From: Gammaproteobacteria bacterium
GTDB lineage: Bacteria > Pseudomonadota > Gammaproteobacteria > Chromatiales > Chromatiaceae
Assembly (NCBI GenBank): GCA_021773975.1
Contig: JAJFJN010000014.1
Location: 1-64,000, forward strand
Direction: 5' to 3'
Length of the DNA stretch: 64,000 nucleotides
This document shows positions 25,958 through 35,404 of this stretch, in pieces. Numbering within the stretch: position 1 is the first letter of the stretch; each line of letters opens with the position of its first letter. The position numbers were made by a program, and so were the translations under genes. A model generated the notes under the pieces. The model was not told the DNA's origin, made no database searches, and saw only the letters and a list, made by a program, of their open reading frames with translations.

Positions 25958-26539
25958 ATGAGTGAGCGGCAGGCAGATCAGGAGCTGGTTCTTCGGGTGC
26001 AGCGTGGTGACAAGCGAGCCTTTGATTTGTTGGTTTTAAAATACCAGCAAAAGGTGATCAATCTCATTTCACGCTATGTTCGTGACAGTAGTGAGGCTCA
26101 GGATGTTGCGCAGGAGGCTTTTATTAAGGCCTATCGCGCACTGCCAAGGTTTCGTGGCGACAGTGCTTTTTATACCTGGCTGTATAGAATTGCTATCAAC
26201 ACTGCAAAAAACCATATTGTCTCTCAAAGTCGCCGCCCACCCAGTAATGGAGTGGAGGCAGAAGTGGCAGAGCAGTTGGATGCCGGGGTGCGATTGCAGG
26301 AACATGCAACCCCAGAAAACTTTCTGCTAGAAGAGGAGATTGCGCAGACGGTGCGTCAGGCAATTGATGATCTTCCTGATGATTTACGCACAGCAATAAC
26401 CTTGCGGGAGCTGGAAGGACTCAGCTATGAAGAGATTGCAAATACCATGTCGTGTCCAGTAGGTACAGTAAGATCCAGGATATTTAGGGCGCGTGAGGCC
26501 ATTGATGCCAAGCTAAAACCTTTGCTTGAGCCAAGCTAA
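25958..26539 (+). CDS. rpoE: RNA polymerase sigma factor RpoE (AlgU-type)
   Basis: 193 aa from ATG 25958 (MSERQADQELVLRVQRGD), matching the start of E. coli RpoE and Pseudomonas AlgU; two upstream in-frame codons (25949) are unlikely. Region 2 spans about 10-85 (EAQDVAQEAFIKAYRALPRF, with WLYRIAINTAKN) and region 4 about 130-185 (ELEGLSYEEIANTMSCPVGT). It is an ECF sigma factor that directs envelope stress genes and is held inactive by the anti-sigma factor RseA, encoded next. Followed directly by rseA, rseB, rseC and degP, the operon reproduces Pseudomonas algU-mucABCD. Confidence 0.97.
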   Translation: MSERQADQELVLRVQRGDKRAFDLLVLKYQQKVINLISRYVRDSSEAQDVAQEAFIKAYRALPRFRGDSAFYTWLYRIAINTAKNHIVSQSRRPPSNGVEAEVAEQLDAGVRLQEHATPENFLLEEEIAQTVRQAIDDLPDDLRTAITLRELEGLSYEEIANTMSCPVGTVRSRIFRAREAIDAKLKPLLEPS

Positions 26540-26554
26540 ATGTTGAGTAAGACG

Positions 26555-27214
26555 ATGACTGAAAATATTCGTGAAGAGATTTCCGCTCTGTTGGATGATG
26601 AGTTATCCCAACATGAGATGAGCCAAACCCTGAACCAGCTCAGTGAGCAGGAGCAGCTGCGAGGGACTTGGGATCGCTATAATCTAATCAGCAATGTGAT
26701 CCGTGGTGATGCTGAAGAGCGAGCGCCTCTTGGCTTTGCGGATAAGATACGCGCGCAGATAGCTGCTGAGCCAGCTATTTTGGCCGCCCCAAAGCCTGTC
26801 AATAGCATGCCAGCATGGGTGCGGCCACTTGCAGGCACTGCAGTTGCAGCTTCTGTTGCTGTTCTTGCGGTGATGGCAGCGCCCCAGCTGCTTACGCCTG
26901 AAGCAAAGATTACTCCTCAGGTGGCAACAGTAAAGGCAGTAAAACCAAGTTATGCTCAGTTTGCCTCTGTACCCTCTGCTCAAAATTATCAGCTGGTAAG
27001 TGGCACTCCGTATAGGGTGCGCCCTGTTATGGCTGCTCGGCCAGCGGTAAAATGGACCACCCAATACTCTGGAGCACGCTGGAAGAATCTAGCTAAACCA
27101 GCCACAGCCAATAAGTTAAATAAATATCTAGTGGATCATAGTGAATATGCTACGCAAGGCCCCGTAAGAGGCGCTGTTCCCTATGCCACTTTTGTGGGAT
27201 ATGACGCAAGGTAG
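26555..27214 (+). CDS. rseA: Anti-sigma-E factor RseA/MucA
   Basis: 219 aa from ATG 26555 (MTENIREEISALLDDELS); an ATG at 26540 right after the rpoE stop is possible. The N-terminal anti-sigma domain (1-75; EEISALLDDELSQHEM) binds RpoE. A membrane helix lies at about 90-115 (PLAGTAVAASVAVLAVM) and the C-terminal periplasmic part is Lys/Pro-rich. Regulated cleavage of RseA by DegS and RseP releases sigma-E; neither protease is in this window. The final residues overlap nothing. The periplasmic part is longer and more basic than in E. coli, as is common for MucA-like proteins outside enterics. Confidence 0.9.
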   Translation: MTENIREEISALLDDELSQHEMSQTLNQLSEQEQLRGTWDRYNLISNVIRGDAEERAPLGFADKIRAQIAAEPAILAAPKPVNSMPAWVRPLAGTAVAASVAVLAVMAAPQLLTPEAKITPQVATVKAVKPSYAQFASVPSAQNYQLVSGTPYRVRPVMAARPAVKWTTQYSGARWKNLAKPATANKLNKYLVDHSEYATQGPVRGAVPYATFVGYDAR

Positions 27215-27221
27215 TGGCGTA

Positions 27222-28208
27222 ATGCTTCAGAGTTGGCGCACTTGGATTGGTTGCTTCTTGCTGGGTTTTGCCCCCATTGGCCATGCTGGAGAGGTTGAAA
27301 AAAGCGTAGATGCCTGGCTAAAGCAGATGGCGCAGTCAGTGCGCACCTTGTCGTATAAGGGAACCTTTGTGTATCTCCATGGTGTGCAGTTAGAGACTAT
27401 GCAGATCACCCATACTGCGAATAATAACCAAGAGCAGGAGCGTGTTTTCTCTCTGAATGGTGTTGCACGAGAGGTGATCCGTAGTGAGGATTCTGTGATC
27501 TGTGTGTTGCCTGATATTAAATCAGTATCGGTGATGAAGCATAAGAAAAATGATCGTAGATTCCCTTCTGTTCTTCCGATAAACCTTAGCCGTTTGTCAG
27601 GTTACTATGAGTTCCGGCTGCTGGGTGATGCGCGGATTGCTGATAGAAAGGCCGTGGTTATTGGTGTTATCCCCCATGATCCCCACCGTTATGGCTATCG
27701 TCTGTTTCTTGATGCTGATCATGCGCTGCCGTTAAAAACAGATACCATCAATGAAGAGGGTGAGATGGTGTCGCAGATTATGTTTACCTCACTTCAGATT
27801 GACCCTTCGATTCAGAGTATATCCCCTACCATGCATGGTAAAAGTGGTTATACATGGGTTCATCCAAAAGCAGCCCACGAGGTTTCTCTATCAGCAAATG
27901 ACAACTGGAAATTCAAACGGCTTCCGCAAGGATTCCAATTGCAGGTTAGAACAAAGCAGCCTGCCTCTCCAACTGATAAAGAGATGGAGCATTATGTTTT
28001 TTCAGATGGTTTGGCCACATTGTCGGTCTATTTTGAAAAAGCGGATGATGAAAACGGCCTGCATAAGGCATCGAAGATGGGGGCGGTTAATGCATTTGGT
28101 ACTCAAATATCAGGATATCAGGTGACGGTTGTGGGTGAGGTGCCTGCGCAGACTGTTCGCATGGTTGCAAATTCCATTGAATACTCTGCGATCCCCGCTG
28201 CACAGTGA
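27222..28208 (+). CDS. rseB: Sigma-E regulator RseB/MucB
   Basis: 328 aa from ATG 27222, eight bases after rseA. The signal peptide (1-22, LQSWRTWIGCFLLGFAPIGHA) is clean, whereas the earlier in-frame start at 27183 would put extra residues inside rseA. A MucB/RseB N-terminal domain (about 25-215, with GTFVYLHGVQLETMQITHT) and a smaller C-terminal domain (about 230-320) follow. RseB binds the periplasmic part of RseA and protects it from DegS, releasing it upon lipopolysaccharide or lipoprotein stress. The next gene overlaps its stop by four bases. Confidence 0.93.
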   Translation: MLQSWRTWIGCFLLGFAPIGHAGEVEKSVDAWLKQMAQSVRTLSYKGTFVYLHGVQLETMQITHTANNNQEQERVFSLNGVAREVIRSEDSVICVLPDIKSVSVMKHKKNDRRFPSVLPINLSRLSGYYEFRLLGDARIADRKAVVIGVIPHDPHRYGYRLFLDADHALPLKTDTINEEGEMVSQIMFTSLQIDPSIQSISPTMHGKSGYTWVHPKAAHEVSLSANDNWKFKRLPQGFQLQVRTKQPASPTDKEMEHYVFSDGLATLSVYFEKADDENGLHKASKMGAVNAFGTQISGYQVTVVGEVPAQTVRMVANSIEYSAIPAAQ

Positions 28209-28696
28209 TTGAAGAGACAGCGGTTATCCTTGAATGTGCAGGTGAATATGCACAAGCTCAAACAGAAAGGTCCTCTGCTTGTGGTGACTGTTCATCCCGC
28301 TCAGCTTGTGAAACAGCCTCACTAAAGGAGGAAGCAAATAAGGAGCCTGATGCGATATTGCAAGTGCTTAACCCTATCAATGCACAACCGGGTGAACGGG
28401 TTGTTATTGGCTTTGAAGGTGACGCCTTAACCAAGGCCTCTATGGCTTTCTATGCTGTGCCTTTGGTGAGTTTTATTCTCTTTGCAATTGTAGGGCAGTG
28501 GCTGACTTCATCAGAGGGTGTGGCTGCGCTTGGTGGTATTTTTGGATTGGTAGTTGGGTTGTTATGGCTGCGTTATTTTTCGAGCAAAGCCAGTCAGGAT
28601 GCACATTATACGGCTGTTGTGCTGCGTCGGGTTGGTGAGGTCAGTGCTAATCTTGAGTGTTCTATAAATCCAGATGCTTCTGGGTTAAATCATTAG
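28205..28696 (+). CDS. rseC: RseC/MucC-like membrane protein
   Basis: 163 aa from GTG 28205, which overlaps the rseB stop (GTGA). It has two membrane helices (about 80-98 and 105-125) and the cysteine-rich N-terminal segment typical of RseC (CGDCSSRSACE, about 26-36). In E. coli RseC is an inner-membrane protein linked to redox and SoxR reduction, and in Pseudomonas MucC has a mild effect on the sigma-E response. The C-terminal part (AHYTAVVLRRVGEVS) is less conserved. The gene order is fully conserved. Confidence 0.88.
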   Translation: MIEETAVILECAGEYAQAQTERSSACGDCSSRSACETASLKEEANKEPDAILQVLNPINAQPGERVVIGFEGDALTKASMAFYAVPLVSFILFAIVGQWLTSSEGVAALGGIFGLVVGLLWLRYFSSKASQDAHYTAVVLRRVGEVSANLECSINPDASGLNH

Positions 28697-28706
28697 GAGT
28701 TGGTCT

Positions 28707-30170
28707 ATGCGTATATTCCAGTTGAAAGGCTATAAAGCCATGCTGGTCGTTACCTGTTTGTTGTTTGGTGTGATGGATCTACAAGCCAGATCATTGCCTG
28801 ATTTTACCCAGATGGTAGAGGAGTATAGCCCTGCTGTGGTTAATATCAGTACTAAACAGAAGCCAAAAAAATCATTGAAAGACCATATTCCACCGCATTA
28901 CAAGATCCCTGATTTACCTGAAGATAGCCCTTTAAATGAGCTGTTCAAGCACTTTTTTGGAGCGCCTCATGGGCCAGGTGGTCCGGGTGGTGGTTCACCG
29001 CATGGACCTGGGTTTGAAGGGCAATCACTGGGTTCAGGTTTTATTATTTCTAAAGATGGTTATTTGATGACTAATCATCATGTGGTTGATGGGGCTGATG
29101 AAATTATTGTTCGCCTCAGTGACCACAGAGAGTTTAAAGCAGAGCTGATTGGTTCGGATCAGCGTAGCGATATTGCACTCTTGAAGATTGAGGCTGAAGA
29201 TCTGCCGGTTGTTACCATCAATGAGACAAAAGAGCTAAAGGTTGGAGAATGGGTGTTGGCGATAGGGTCGCCATTTGGATTTGATCACTCGGTTACTGCG
29301 GGCATTGTCAGTGCCAAAGGACGGAGCCTGCCACGTGAAAACTATGTCCCTTTCATTCAGACCGATGTTGCCATCAATCCAGGCAACTCAGGTGGCCCAC
29401 TGTTTAACCTGGATGGTGAGGTTGTGGGGATTAATTCCCAAATCTATAGCCGTACGGGTGGGTTTATGGGGTTGTCGTTTGCCATACCCATTGATATGGC
29501 GATGAATGTTGTTGATCAAATCAAAAACAAAGGCTTTGTAACCCGTGGTTGGCTGGGTGTCTTGATCCAGGATGTTACTCGTGAGCTAGCTGAATCATTT
29601 GGCCTTTCTCGCCCCTATGGTGCATTGGTGGCTCAGGTTCAACCTGGAAGCCCATCAGAAAAAGCCGGCTTAATAACGGGTGATGTTATCTTGAGTTTTA
29701 ATGGTGATGAGGTGGCAAATTCAGCCGCGTTGCCGCCGATGGTGGGTGCCAGCCCTGTTGATCGTCCGGCAGAGGTGGAGATTTTGCGTCAAGGTAAACG
29801 TCAGACTGTTGAGGTGGTTATTGGCGCTTTGCCAGAGGATGCTGCGCTAAAGATGGGCGCTGCTGGATCACCTGCCCAAGGCAATAAAATTGGTGTGGCA
29901 GTGCAAGAACTGACCCCGGAAGAGAGGGAGCAGTTAGGGCTGAAGGCTGAAGGTGGTGTGTTGGTCAACGAGGTAACACCGGGGCCAGCGCAGGAGGCAG
30001 GCGTTCGTAAAGGAGATGTGATTCAGATGATAAACAATGTTTGGCTGAAAGGTGTTGCTGATTTCAAACAGCAGGTAAAAGATCTGCCAGAGGGGAAATC
30101 TGTAGCAGTCTTGGTTTACCGTCGCCAAGGGCCAATCTTCCTTGCGCTTCGGCTGCCAAAGGATGAGTGA
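28707..30170 (+). CDS. degP: Periplasmic serine protease DegP/MucD
   Basis: 487 aa with a signal peptide (1-28, ending LQARS). The trypsin-like catalytic triad is His125 (TNHHVVDG), Asp155 (SDIALLK) and Ser228 (GNSGGPL). Two PDZ domains follow (about 275-360 and 385-480). A Gly/Pro-rich insert (GPGGPGGGSPHGPG, about 89-102) sits before the protease core in the LA-loop region, longer than in E. coli. DegP degrades misfolded envelope proteins. The linkage with sigma-E genes is that of mucD in Pseudomonas. The next gene overlaps its stop by eight bases. Confidence 0.96.
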   Translation: MRIFQLKGYKAMLVVTCLLFGVMDLQARSLPDFTQMVEEYSPAVVNISTKQKPKKSLKDHIPPHYKIPDLPEDSPLNELFKHFFGAPHGPGGPGGGSPHGPGFEGQSLGSGFIISKDGYLMTNHHVVDGADEIIVRLSDHREFKAELIGSDQRSDIALLKIEAEDLPVVTINETKELKVGEWVLAIGSPFGFDHSVTAGIVSAKGRSLPRENYVPFIQTDVAINPGNSGGPLFNLDGEVVGINSQIYSRTGGFMGLSFAIPIDMAMNVVDQIKNKGFVTRGWLGVLIQDVTRELAESFGLSRPYGALVAQVQPGSPSEKAGLITGDVILSFNGDEVANSAALPPMVGASPVDRPAEVEILRQGKRQTVEVVIGALPEDAALKMGAAGSPAQGNKIGVAVQELTPEEREQLGLKAEGGVLVNEVTPGPAQEAGVRKGDVIQMINNVWLKGVADFKQQVKDLPEGKSVAVLVYRRQGPIFLALRLPKDE

Positions 30171-30414
30171 GGCAGAGCCTATTCTAAATCTCTATTATCG
30201 TCACAATTGCCATCTTTGTGAGGATATGTGGGAGCACTTGCAAGAGATACGTAAGGAATATAAATTTCAGGTTGCCACTATTGATATTACGGATAATTCT
30301 GAGTTGGAGGCGAAGCATGGTGCTCGCATACCAGTCCTTGAGGTTGAGGGGGGGAGAGAACTATGCAATTACTATCTGGATGAGCGAGGCTTGCTTGATT
30401 ACCTAAGCAGTTAA
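30163..30414 (+). CDS. Glutaredoxin-like (DUF836) thiol protein
   Basis: 83 aa from ATG 30163, overlapping the end of degP by eight bases. The thioredoxin-like fold has an N-terminal CHLC motif (YYRHNCHLCEDM, about residues 16-27) and the cis-Pro region (RIPVLEVEG). Members are small glutaredoxin-related proteins of unknown partner. In Pseudomonas and relatives a similar gene lies between mucD and lepA, so the position is conserved. An upstream frame start at 30142 lacks a ribosome binding site. Role: probably a cytoplasmic thiol-disulfide protein; nothing more can be said. Confidence 0.85.
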   Translation: MSEAEPILNLYYRHNCHLCEDMWEHLQEIRKEYKFQVATIDITDNSELEAKHGARIPVLEVEGGRELCNYYLDERGLLDYLSS

Positions 30415-30500
30415 AAGCATCTCTCGACGTTAGAGTTTCTAGCAACAAGCTATCTAAGGTATGATGTGCGATACAATTTTGTTGCCCTGATGCGTAGTAC

Positions 30501-30534
30501 AAACGGAGCTTTTCATACAGAAAAGCTCCGTTTT
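30501..30534. terminator. Strong intrinsic terminator before lepA
   Basis: AAACGGAGCTTTTC (30501-30514) and GAAAAGCTCCGTTT (30520-30533) form a perfect 14-bp stem with a 5-base loop, followed by TTTT. The AT-rich flanks make it work in both directions. It closes the sigma-E operon about 90 bases after the glutaredoxin-like gene and separates it from lepA, which must have its own promoter within the next 100 bases. Confidence 0.9.
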
Positions 30535-30634
30535 CAATATGTTAAGGGGCTTTTTGCAACACTGAGTCTCTACTGATATTGGCTGAATAGCCATCAAATC
30601 AACTGTAGATACCGACGGCGATATAAATATATAG

Positions 30635-32437
30635 ATGACGGATCTACAACACATACGTAATTTTTCCATTATTGCTCATATTGACCATGGCAAATCCACT
30701 ATTGCAGATCGCTTTATTCAAATCTGTGGTGGGCTTGAAGATCGAGAGATGGAGGCTCAGGTGCTGGATTCGATGGATCTGGAGCGTGAGCGTGGGATTA
30801 CCATTAAGGCGCAGAGCGTAAGCCTTGAGTACAAGGCGAATAATGGTGAAGTTTATCAGCTGAATTTTATTGATACGCCAGGCCATGTGGACTTCTCATA
30901 TGAGGTTTCCCGATCTCTGGCCGCCTGTGAAGGTGCGCTACTAGTAGTAGATGCTGCGCAGGGGGTAGAAGCACAAAGTGTGGGCAACTGCTATACCGCA
31001 ATTGAGCAAGGGCTTGAGGTGCTGCCGGTATTGAACAAGGTTGACCTGCCCGCAGCAGATCCAGAGCGTGTAGTAACTGAGATCGAAGAGATTATTGGAC
31101 TGGATGCGAGTGATGCGCTACATGTTAGCGCCAAGACAGGCCTCGGCATCCCAGAGTTGCTAGAGATGTTGATTGAGCGCATACCTGCCCCTGAAGGCGA
31201 TATCAATAAGCCATTGCGAGCATTGATTATTGATTCCTGGTTCGATAACTATGTGGGTGTAATCTCTCTGGTGCGAGTGATTGATGGCTGTATTCGTCCC
31301 AAAGACAAAATGTATGTCATGTCTACCGGCCGCACCCATCAGGTTGAAAAGGTGGGGCGCTTTACGCCAAAACGACAAGATCGTCCCATACTTGAGCCAG
31401 GTGAGGTGGGCTATATCATTGCGGGCATCAAAGAGATTGATGGCGTACCTGTTGGTGATACGATCACCCATACGGGTAATAAAGCGGAAGGCCCGCTACC
31501 TGGTTTTGAGCAGATTCAGCCCCGTGTCTTTTCCGGCCTTTATCCGGTCAGCTCAGATGACTATGAGGCGTTTCGTGAGGCGCTACAAAAGCTTCGTTTG
31601 AATGATGCGGCTCTGCACTTTGAGCCGGAAACGTCCCAAGCGTTAGGGTTTGGTTTTCGTTGCGGCTTTCTTGGCATGCTGCATATGGAGATAGTGCAGG
31701 AGCGGCTGGAACGTGAGTATGATCTTGATCTGATTACCACAGCACCCACTGTGATCTATGAGGTGCTAACGACCAGTGGCGATATTATTAAAATTGATAA
31801 TCCTGCTGATCTGCCAGACCCAGGTAAGATTGAAGAGGTGCGTGAGCCTATCATTGAGGCTAGTATTTTAGTGCCGCAAAGTCATTTAGGCTCGGTTATT
31901 ACGCTCTGTATAGAAAAACGTGGTGTTCAAAAGAATATGCAGTACCTTGGTGGACAGGTTCAGTTGACCTATGAATTGCCGATGAATGAAGTGGTGTTAG
32001 ATTTCTTTGACAGGCTTAAGTCAGTTAGTCGAGGCTATGCCTCATTTGAGTATGAATTCAAACGTTTTCAAGCCGCACCATTGATTAAACTGGATATCTT
32101 AATCAATGGAGACTGTGTGGATGCACTCTCTGCTATTGTTCATCGAGATCACATTCAAAGCCGGGGGCGAGAGCTAACGGTAAAGATGAAAGAGATTATC
32201 CCTCGTCAGATGTTTGAAGTTGCGATTCAGGCAGCGATTGGATCACAAATTATTGCGCGTACTACTGTTAAAGCACTGCGTAAGAATGTGATAGCAAAAT
32301 GCTATGGTGGTGATGTAAGCCGCAAACGTAAATTGCTTGAAAAGCAAAAAGCAGGAAAAAAACGCATGAAGCAGATTGGTAAAGTAGAGATTCCTCAGGA
32401 TGCCTTTCTTGCTGTACTGCGGGTTGGAAAAGACTAA
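30635..32437 (+). CDS. lepA: Elongation factor 4 (LepA)
   Basis: 600 aa (E. coli 599). The GTPase domain has P-loop AHIDHGKST (14-22), DTPGHVDF, and NKVDLP. It is followed by EF-G-like domains and the LepA-specific C-terminal domain ([20 protein letters not shown] and [20 protein letters not shown]). LepA back-translocates ribosomes and helps translation under ionic stress. No strong ribosome binding site precedes ATG 30635. It heads the conserved lepA-lepB-rnc-era block. Confidence 0.97.
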   Translation: MTDLQHIRNFSIIAHIDHGKSTIADRFIQICGGLEDREMEAQVLDSMDLERERGITIKAQSVSLEYKANNGEVYQLNFIDTPGHVDFSYEVSRSLAACEGALLVVDAAQGVEAQSVGNCYTAIEQGLEVLPVLNKVDLPAADPERVVTEIEEIIGLDASDALHVSAKTGLGIPELLEMLIERIPAPEGDINKPLRALIIDSWFDNYVGVISLVRVIDGCIRPKDKMYVMSTGRTHQVEKVGRFTPKRQDRPILEPGEVGYIIAGIKEIDGVPVGDTITHTGNKAEGPLPGFEQIQPRVFSGLYPVSSDDYEAFREALQKLRLNDAALHFEPETSQALGFGFRCGFLGMLHMEIVQERLEREYDLDLITTAPTVIYEVLTTSGDIIKIDNPADLPDPGKIEEVREPIIEASILVPQSHLGSVITLCIEKRGVQKNMQYLGGQVQLTYELPMNEVVLDFFDRLKSVSRGYASFEYEFKRFQAAPLIKLDILINGDCVDALSAIVHRDHIQSRGRELTVKMKEIIPRQMFEVAIQAAIGSQIIARTTVKALRKNVIAKCYGGDVSRKRKLLEKQKAGKKRMKQIGKVEIPQDAFLAVLRVGKD

Positions 32438-32469
32438 TAAACTTGAACCTCTATTTTTGAAGATAACTT

Positions 32470-33321
32470 ATGGATCTTAATTTTCCTGCAATACTTGTAG
32501 CCGCTGTATTTATTACCGGTGGAATCTGGCTAATCGACACCTTGATGTTTGCCCCCAGACGGCGTGCGATGGCTGCTAACGAGGCCAATAGTGGCATTTC
32601 CCCAGAAGATATTGCTCGACATACGCGTGAGCCAATATTGGTTGAATATGCACGTTCGTTCTTCCCCGTTATTCTTGTGGTGCTGATATTGCGCTCCTTC
32701 CTGGTGGAGCCATTCCGCATTCCATCCAGCTCAATGATGCCAACATTGTTGGTGGGTGACTTTATTTTGGTTAATAAATTCGCCTATGGTGTGCGTTTGC
32801 CCGTGCTTCATACCAAAATAATTGAGCTGGATAGCCCAAAGCGGGGTGATGTGGTTGTATTTCGTTACCCACGAAACACAGCAGTGGACTATATTAAACG
32901 TATTGTTGGCGTTCCTGGAGATGAGATCTCTTACCGCAATAAGGTGCTGTATGTAAATGGCCAACCTATGGCTCAGCTGCCTATTGGCCGCTATACCGGT
33001 GTTGGTGCAGGTGTGGCATCAACTGGATCTTTGCACAGTATAGAAACGATTAATGATGTAGAGCACTCAGTGCTGATCCGAGTTGGCACACCCGATTTTC
33101 CTCCAGGGTGTCAGGTCTTGTTGCGAGGGTCGATTAAGGTTCCTGAGGGTAAATATTTTGCCATGGGTGATAATCGAGACAACAGTAATGATAGCCGTTG
33201 CTGGGGTTTGGTATCTGAAGAGGATTTGGTTGGCCAGGCCTTTGCGATTTGGATGAGCTGGGATGCTCAACGGGCAGGCTTTCCTGTGGCATGGGATCGT
33301 TTAGCTGAAAGTATTAAATAG
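32470..33321 (+). CDS. lepB: Signal peptidase I
   Basis: 283 aa. The protein has two N-terminal membrane helices (about 5-25 and 62-78) and a periplasmic catalytic domain. Ser88 (IPSSSMMPTL) and Lys143 (DYIKRIVGVPGD) form the catalytic dyad. The later family boxes (GDNRDNSNDSR) are present. It removes signal peptides from secreted proteins, including those marked elsewhere in this window. The gene follows lepA by 32 bases. Confidence 0.97.
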   Translation: MDLNFPAILVAAVFITGGIWLIDTLMFAPRRRAMAANEANSGISPEDIARHTREPILVEYARSFFPVILVVLILRSFLVEPFRIPSSSMMPTLLVGDFILVNKFAYGVRLPVLHTKIIELDSPKRGDVVVFRYPRNTAVDYIKRIVGVPGDEISYRNKVLYVNGQPMAQLPIGRYTGVGAGVASTGSLHSIETINDVEHSVLIRVGTPDFPPGCQVLLRGSIKVPEGKYFAMGDNRDNSNDSRCWGLVSEEDLVGQAFAIWMSWDAQRAGFPVAWDRLAESIK

Positions 33322-33370
33322 AATTATTTTCCATCATGACTGCTCAGATTGAGCATGAGGAGCGCTGATT

Positions 33371-33748
33371 ATGTTTCGAGGTCCGAAAAAACAACGGGGA
33401 ATGACAGGGCTGGGTTGGTTGATGGTGATTTTTTTGATCTGTTTTTTCTCCTTTGTGGGTATTAAATTATTCCCTGTGTATATGGAGAACTATTCAATTA
33501 AAGGCATTGTAAAAGCGGTAAAGCAAGAACCTAACATCGCTAAAAAAAGCACGGGTGAGGTTCGTACAATGATACGTAAACGTCTTCTTATCAATAGTAT
33601 TCGTGACTTGAAAAAAGAGCACATCATAATCAAGAAGTTTGCGGGTAATCTTTCTGTGAAGATCGAATATGAAGTGCGCAAACCTTTGTTTGGAAATCTG
33701 GATGTTGTGATGTCATTTAAAGACGAATTTGAGATGGCAGCCCATTGA
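33371..33748 (+). CDS. DUF4845 membrane protein
   Basis: 125 aa with one N-terminal membrane helix (LGWLMVIFLICFFSFVGIK, about 14-32) preceded by a basic RGPKKQRG tail, and a small extracytoplasmic domain. In Pseudomonas a gene of this kind (PA0769) lies in exactly this position between lepB and rnc. The GMTGLGW start resembles a pilin-like leader but there is no other pilin feature. The function is unknown. A TTG start of rnc overlaps its stop. Confidence 0.8.
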   Translation: MFRGPKKQRGMTGLGWLMVIFLICFFSFVGIKLFPVYMENYSIKGIVKAVKQEPNIAKKSTGEVRTMIRKRLLINSIRDLKKEHIIIKKFAGNLSVKIEYEVRKPLFGNLDVVMSFKDEFEMAAH

Positions 33749-34431
33749 GACAGCCGATTGAGCTTTTATCAAAGGCCATTGGATATTCATTTAATGACCT
33801 GGGATTATTTGAAAATGCACTGACCCACCGTAGTGCTGGCAGTGTTAATAATGAACGTTTAGAGTTTCTGGGTGATGCCATACTGGGTTTTGTGGTGGCT
33901 GATGAGCTGTACCATCAATTTAGTAGTGCAAATGAAGGGCAGCTTAGTCGATTACGATCAGAAGTTGTTAAAGGTGAAGCACTGGCTTCATTAGCGCATG
34001 AATTAGATCTTGGAATCTATCTTGCCTTAGGTGTTGGCGAACTTCGCAGTGGTGGACAAAGTCGTAACTCTATTCTTGCGGATGCTTTGGAAGCAATATT
34101 AGCTGCGATCTATTTAGATGGTGGGTACGAAGCAGTTCGACAGGTTATTCTCAAACTTTTTAAAAGTCGATTGAAAAGACTCTCTCTTGACACACAAAAA
34201 AAAGATCCAAAAACCCGTCTGCAAGAGTTTTTGCAAGCGCGCAAACTGATGCTGCCTGATTATAGTGTTGTAAGTGTTGAGGGTGAGCAGCATGAGCAGC
34301 AATTTTGTGTGAAATGTACGGTTGAACACCTTCAGTTAGCGTGTGAAGGAAATGGCAGTAGTCGTCGTAGGGCGGAGCAAGAATCAGCTGATTGCATGTT
34401 GCTTCAAATATATAAAATAGATGAGTTATAG
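33745..34431 (+). CDS. rnc: Ribonuclease III
   Basis: 228 aa starting at TTG 33745, which overlaps the preceding stop (TTGA). The catalytic RNase III signature is NERLEFLGDAILG (about 36-48), with its two acidic metal ligands. A double-stranded RNA binding domain (about 155-225) includes NGSSRRRAEQESA. It processes rRNA precursors and double-stranded RNA. The start codon TTG is notable because no better start with a ribosome binding site is visible. Confidence 0.95.
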   Translation: MRQPIELLSKAIGYSFNDLGLFENALTHRSAGSVNNERLEFLGDAILGFVVADELYHQFSSANEGQLSRLRSEVVKGEALASLAHELDLGIYLALGVGELRSGGQSRNSILADALEAILAAIYLDGGYEAVRQVILKLFKSRLKRLSLDTQKKDPKTRLQEFLQARKLMLPDYSVVSVEGEQHEQQFCVKCTVEHLQLACEGNGSSRRRAEQESADCMLLQIYKIDEL

Positions 34432-34433
34432 AA

Positions 34434-35333
34434 ATGACAAATGATAGTAAAAATCGCTGTGGATATGTATCTATCATTGGCCGCCCAAACGTAGGTAAGT
34501 CGACGCTATTAAATTATTTGGTTGGTCAAAAACTGGCAATTACATCGCGTAAGCCTCAGACAACACGACATACCATTTTGGGTGTAAAAACGGATGTTGC
34601 TGGGCAGATTATTTATGTTGATACGCCAGGTATTCACCAGCGGGGTGATCTGGCGATGAATAAATATCTTAATCGTACTGCAAAAACAATGTTGAATGAT
34701 GTTGATCTCATATTGTTTGTTGTTGATGCAATGAAGTGGACCACAGAGGATACGGCTATTCTCGATCTGCTTGGCAATATTAAGGCGCCAGTGATTTTGG
34801 TTATTAATAAACTTGATCAGATTGATGACAAAGAGCCATTGCTTCCTTTTATTCAAGAGCTTTCTGCAAAGCACGCTTTTTGCGAGATTATTCCATTATC
34901 AGCAAAGACAGGAAAAAATGTATCCCGGCTGGAAAAAACAGTTATTGAGTTAATGCCAGAAGGTGAGAACACATTTCCTGATGATCAGTTAACCGACCGT
35001 TCAGAGCGTTTTTTCGCAGCAGAGTTGGTTCGAGAGCAGCTTACACGGCGTTACGCTAAAGAGATTCCCTATGCGTTAACTGTTGAAATCGAACAGTTTG
35101 AAGATGTGGGTAATATGTACCGCATTGGAGCGCTTGTGTGGGTGGAGCGAGAAGGCCAAAAAAACATCATTATTGGCAATAAGGGTGAAGCAATGAAAGT
35201 GGTGGCAACCCAGGCGCGAATAGAGATGGAAAAGCTATTTGGTAAAAAAGTACATCTTAGTGTTTGGGTTAAAGTTAAAAAGAGCTGGTCAAGTGACGCT
35301 GCTGCATTGGGCCGACTTGGTTATAGTGACTAA
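34434..35333 (+). CDS. era: GTPase Era
   Basis: 299 aa. The GTPase domain has the P-loop GRPNVGKSTL (16-25), DTPG and NKLDQ motifs. The C-terminal KH domain contains IIIGNKGEAMKVVATQARI (about 250-268). Era binds the 3' end of 16S rRNA during small-subunit maturation. It starts two bases after rnc, a coupling conserved across bacteria. Confidence 0.97.
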   Translation: MTNDSKNRCGYVSIIGRPNVGKSTLLNYLVGQKLAITSRKPQTTRHTILGVKTDVAGQIIYVDTPGIHQRGDLAMNKYLNRTAKTMLNDVDLILFVVDAMKWTTEDTAILDLLGNIKAPVILVINKLDQIDDKEPLLPFIQELSAKHAFCEIIPLSAKTGKNVSRLEKTVIELMPEGENTFPDDQLTDRSERFFAAELVREQLTRRYAKEIPYALTVEIEQFEDVGNMYRIGALVWVEREGQKNIIIGNKGEAMKVVATQARIEMEKLFGKKVHLSVWVKVKKSWSSDAAALGRLGYSD

Positions 35334-35404
35334 AATTGATAGATTAAAATCTGACAGTTGAAATTGTTAGCGCCATTCGACATCACTGCTCAATTAAATG
35401 GCAA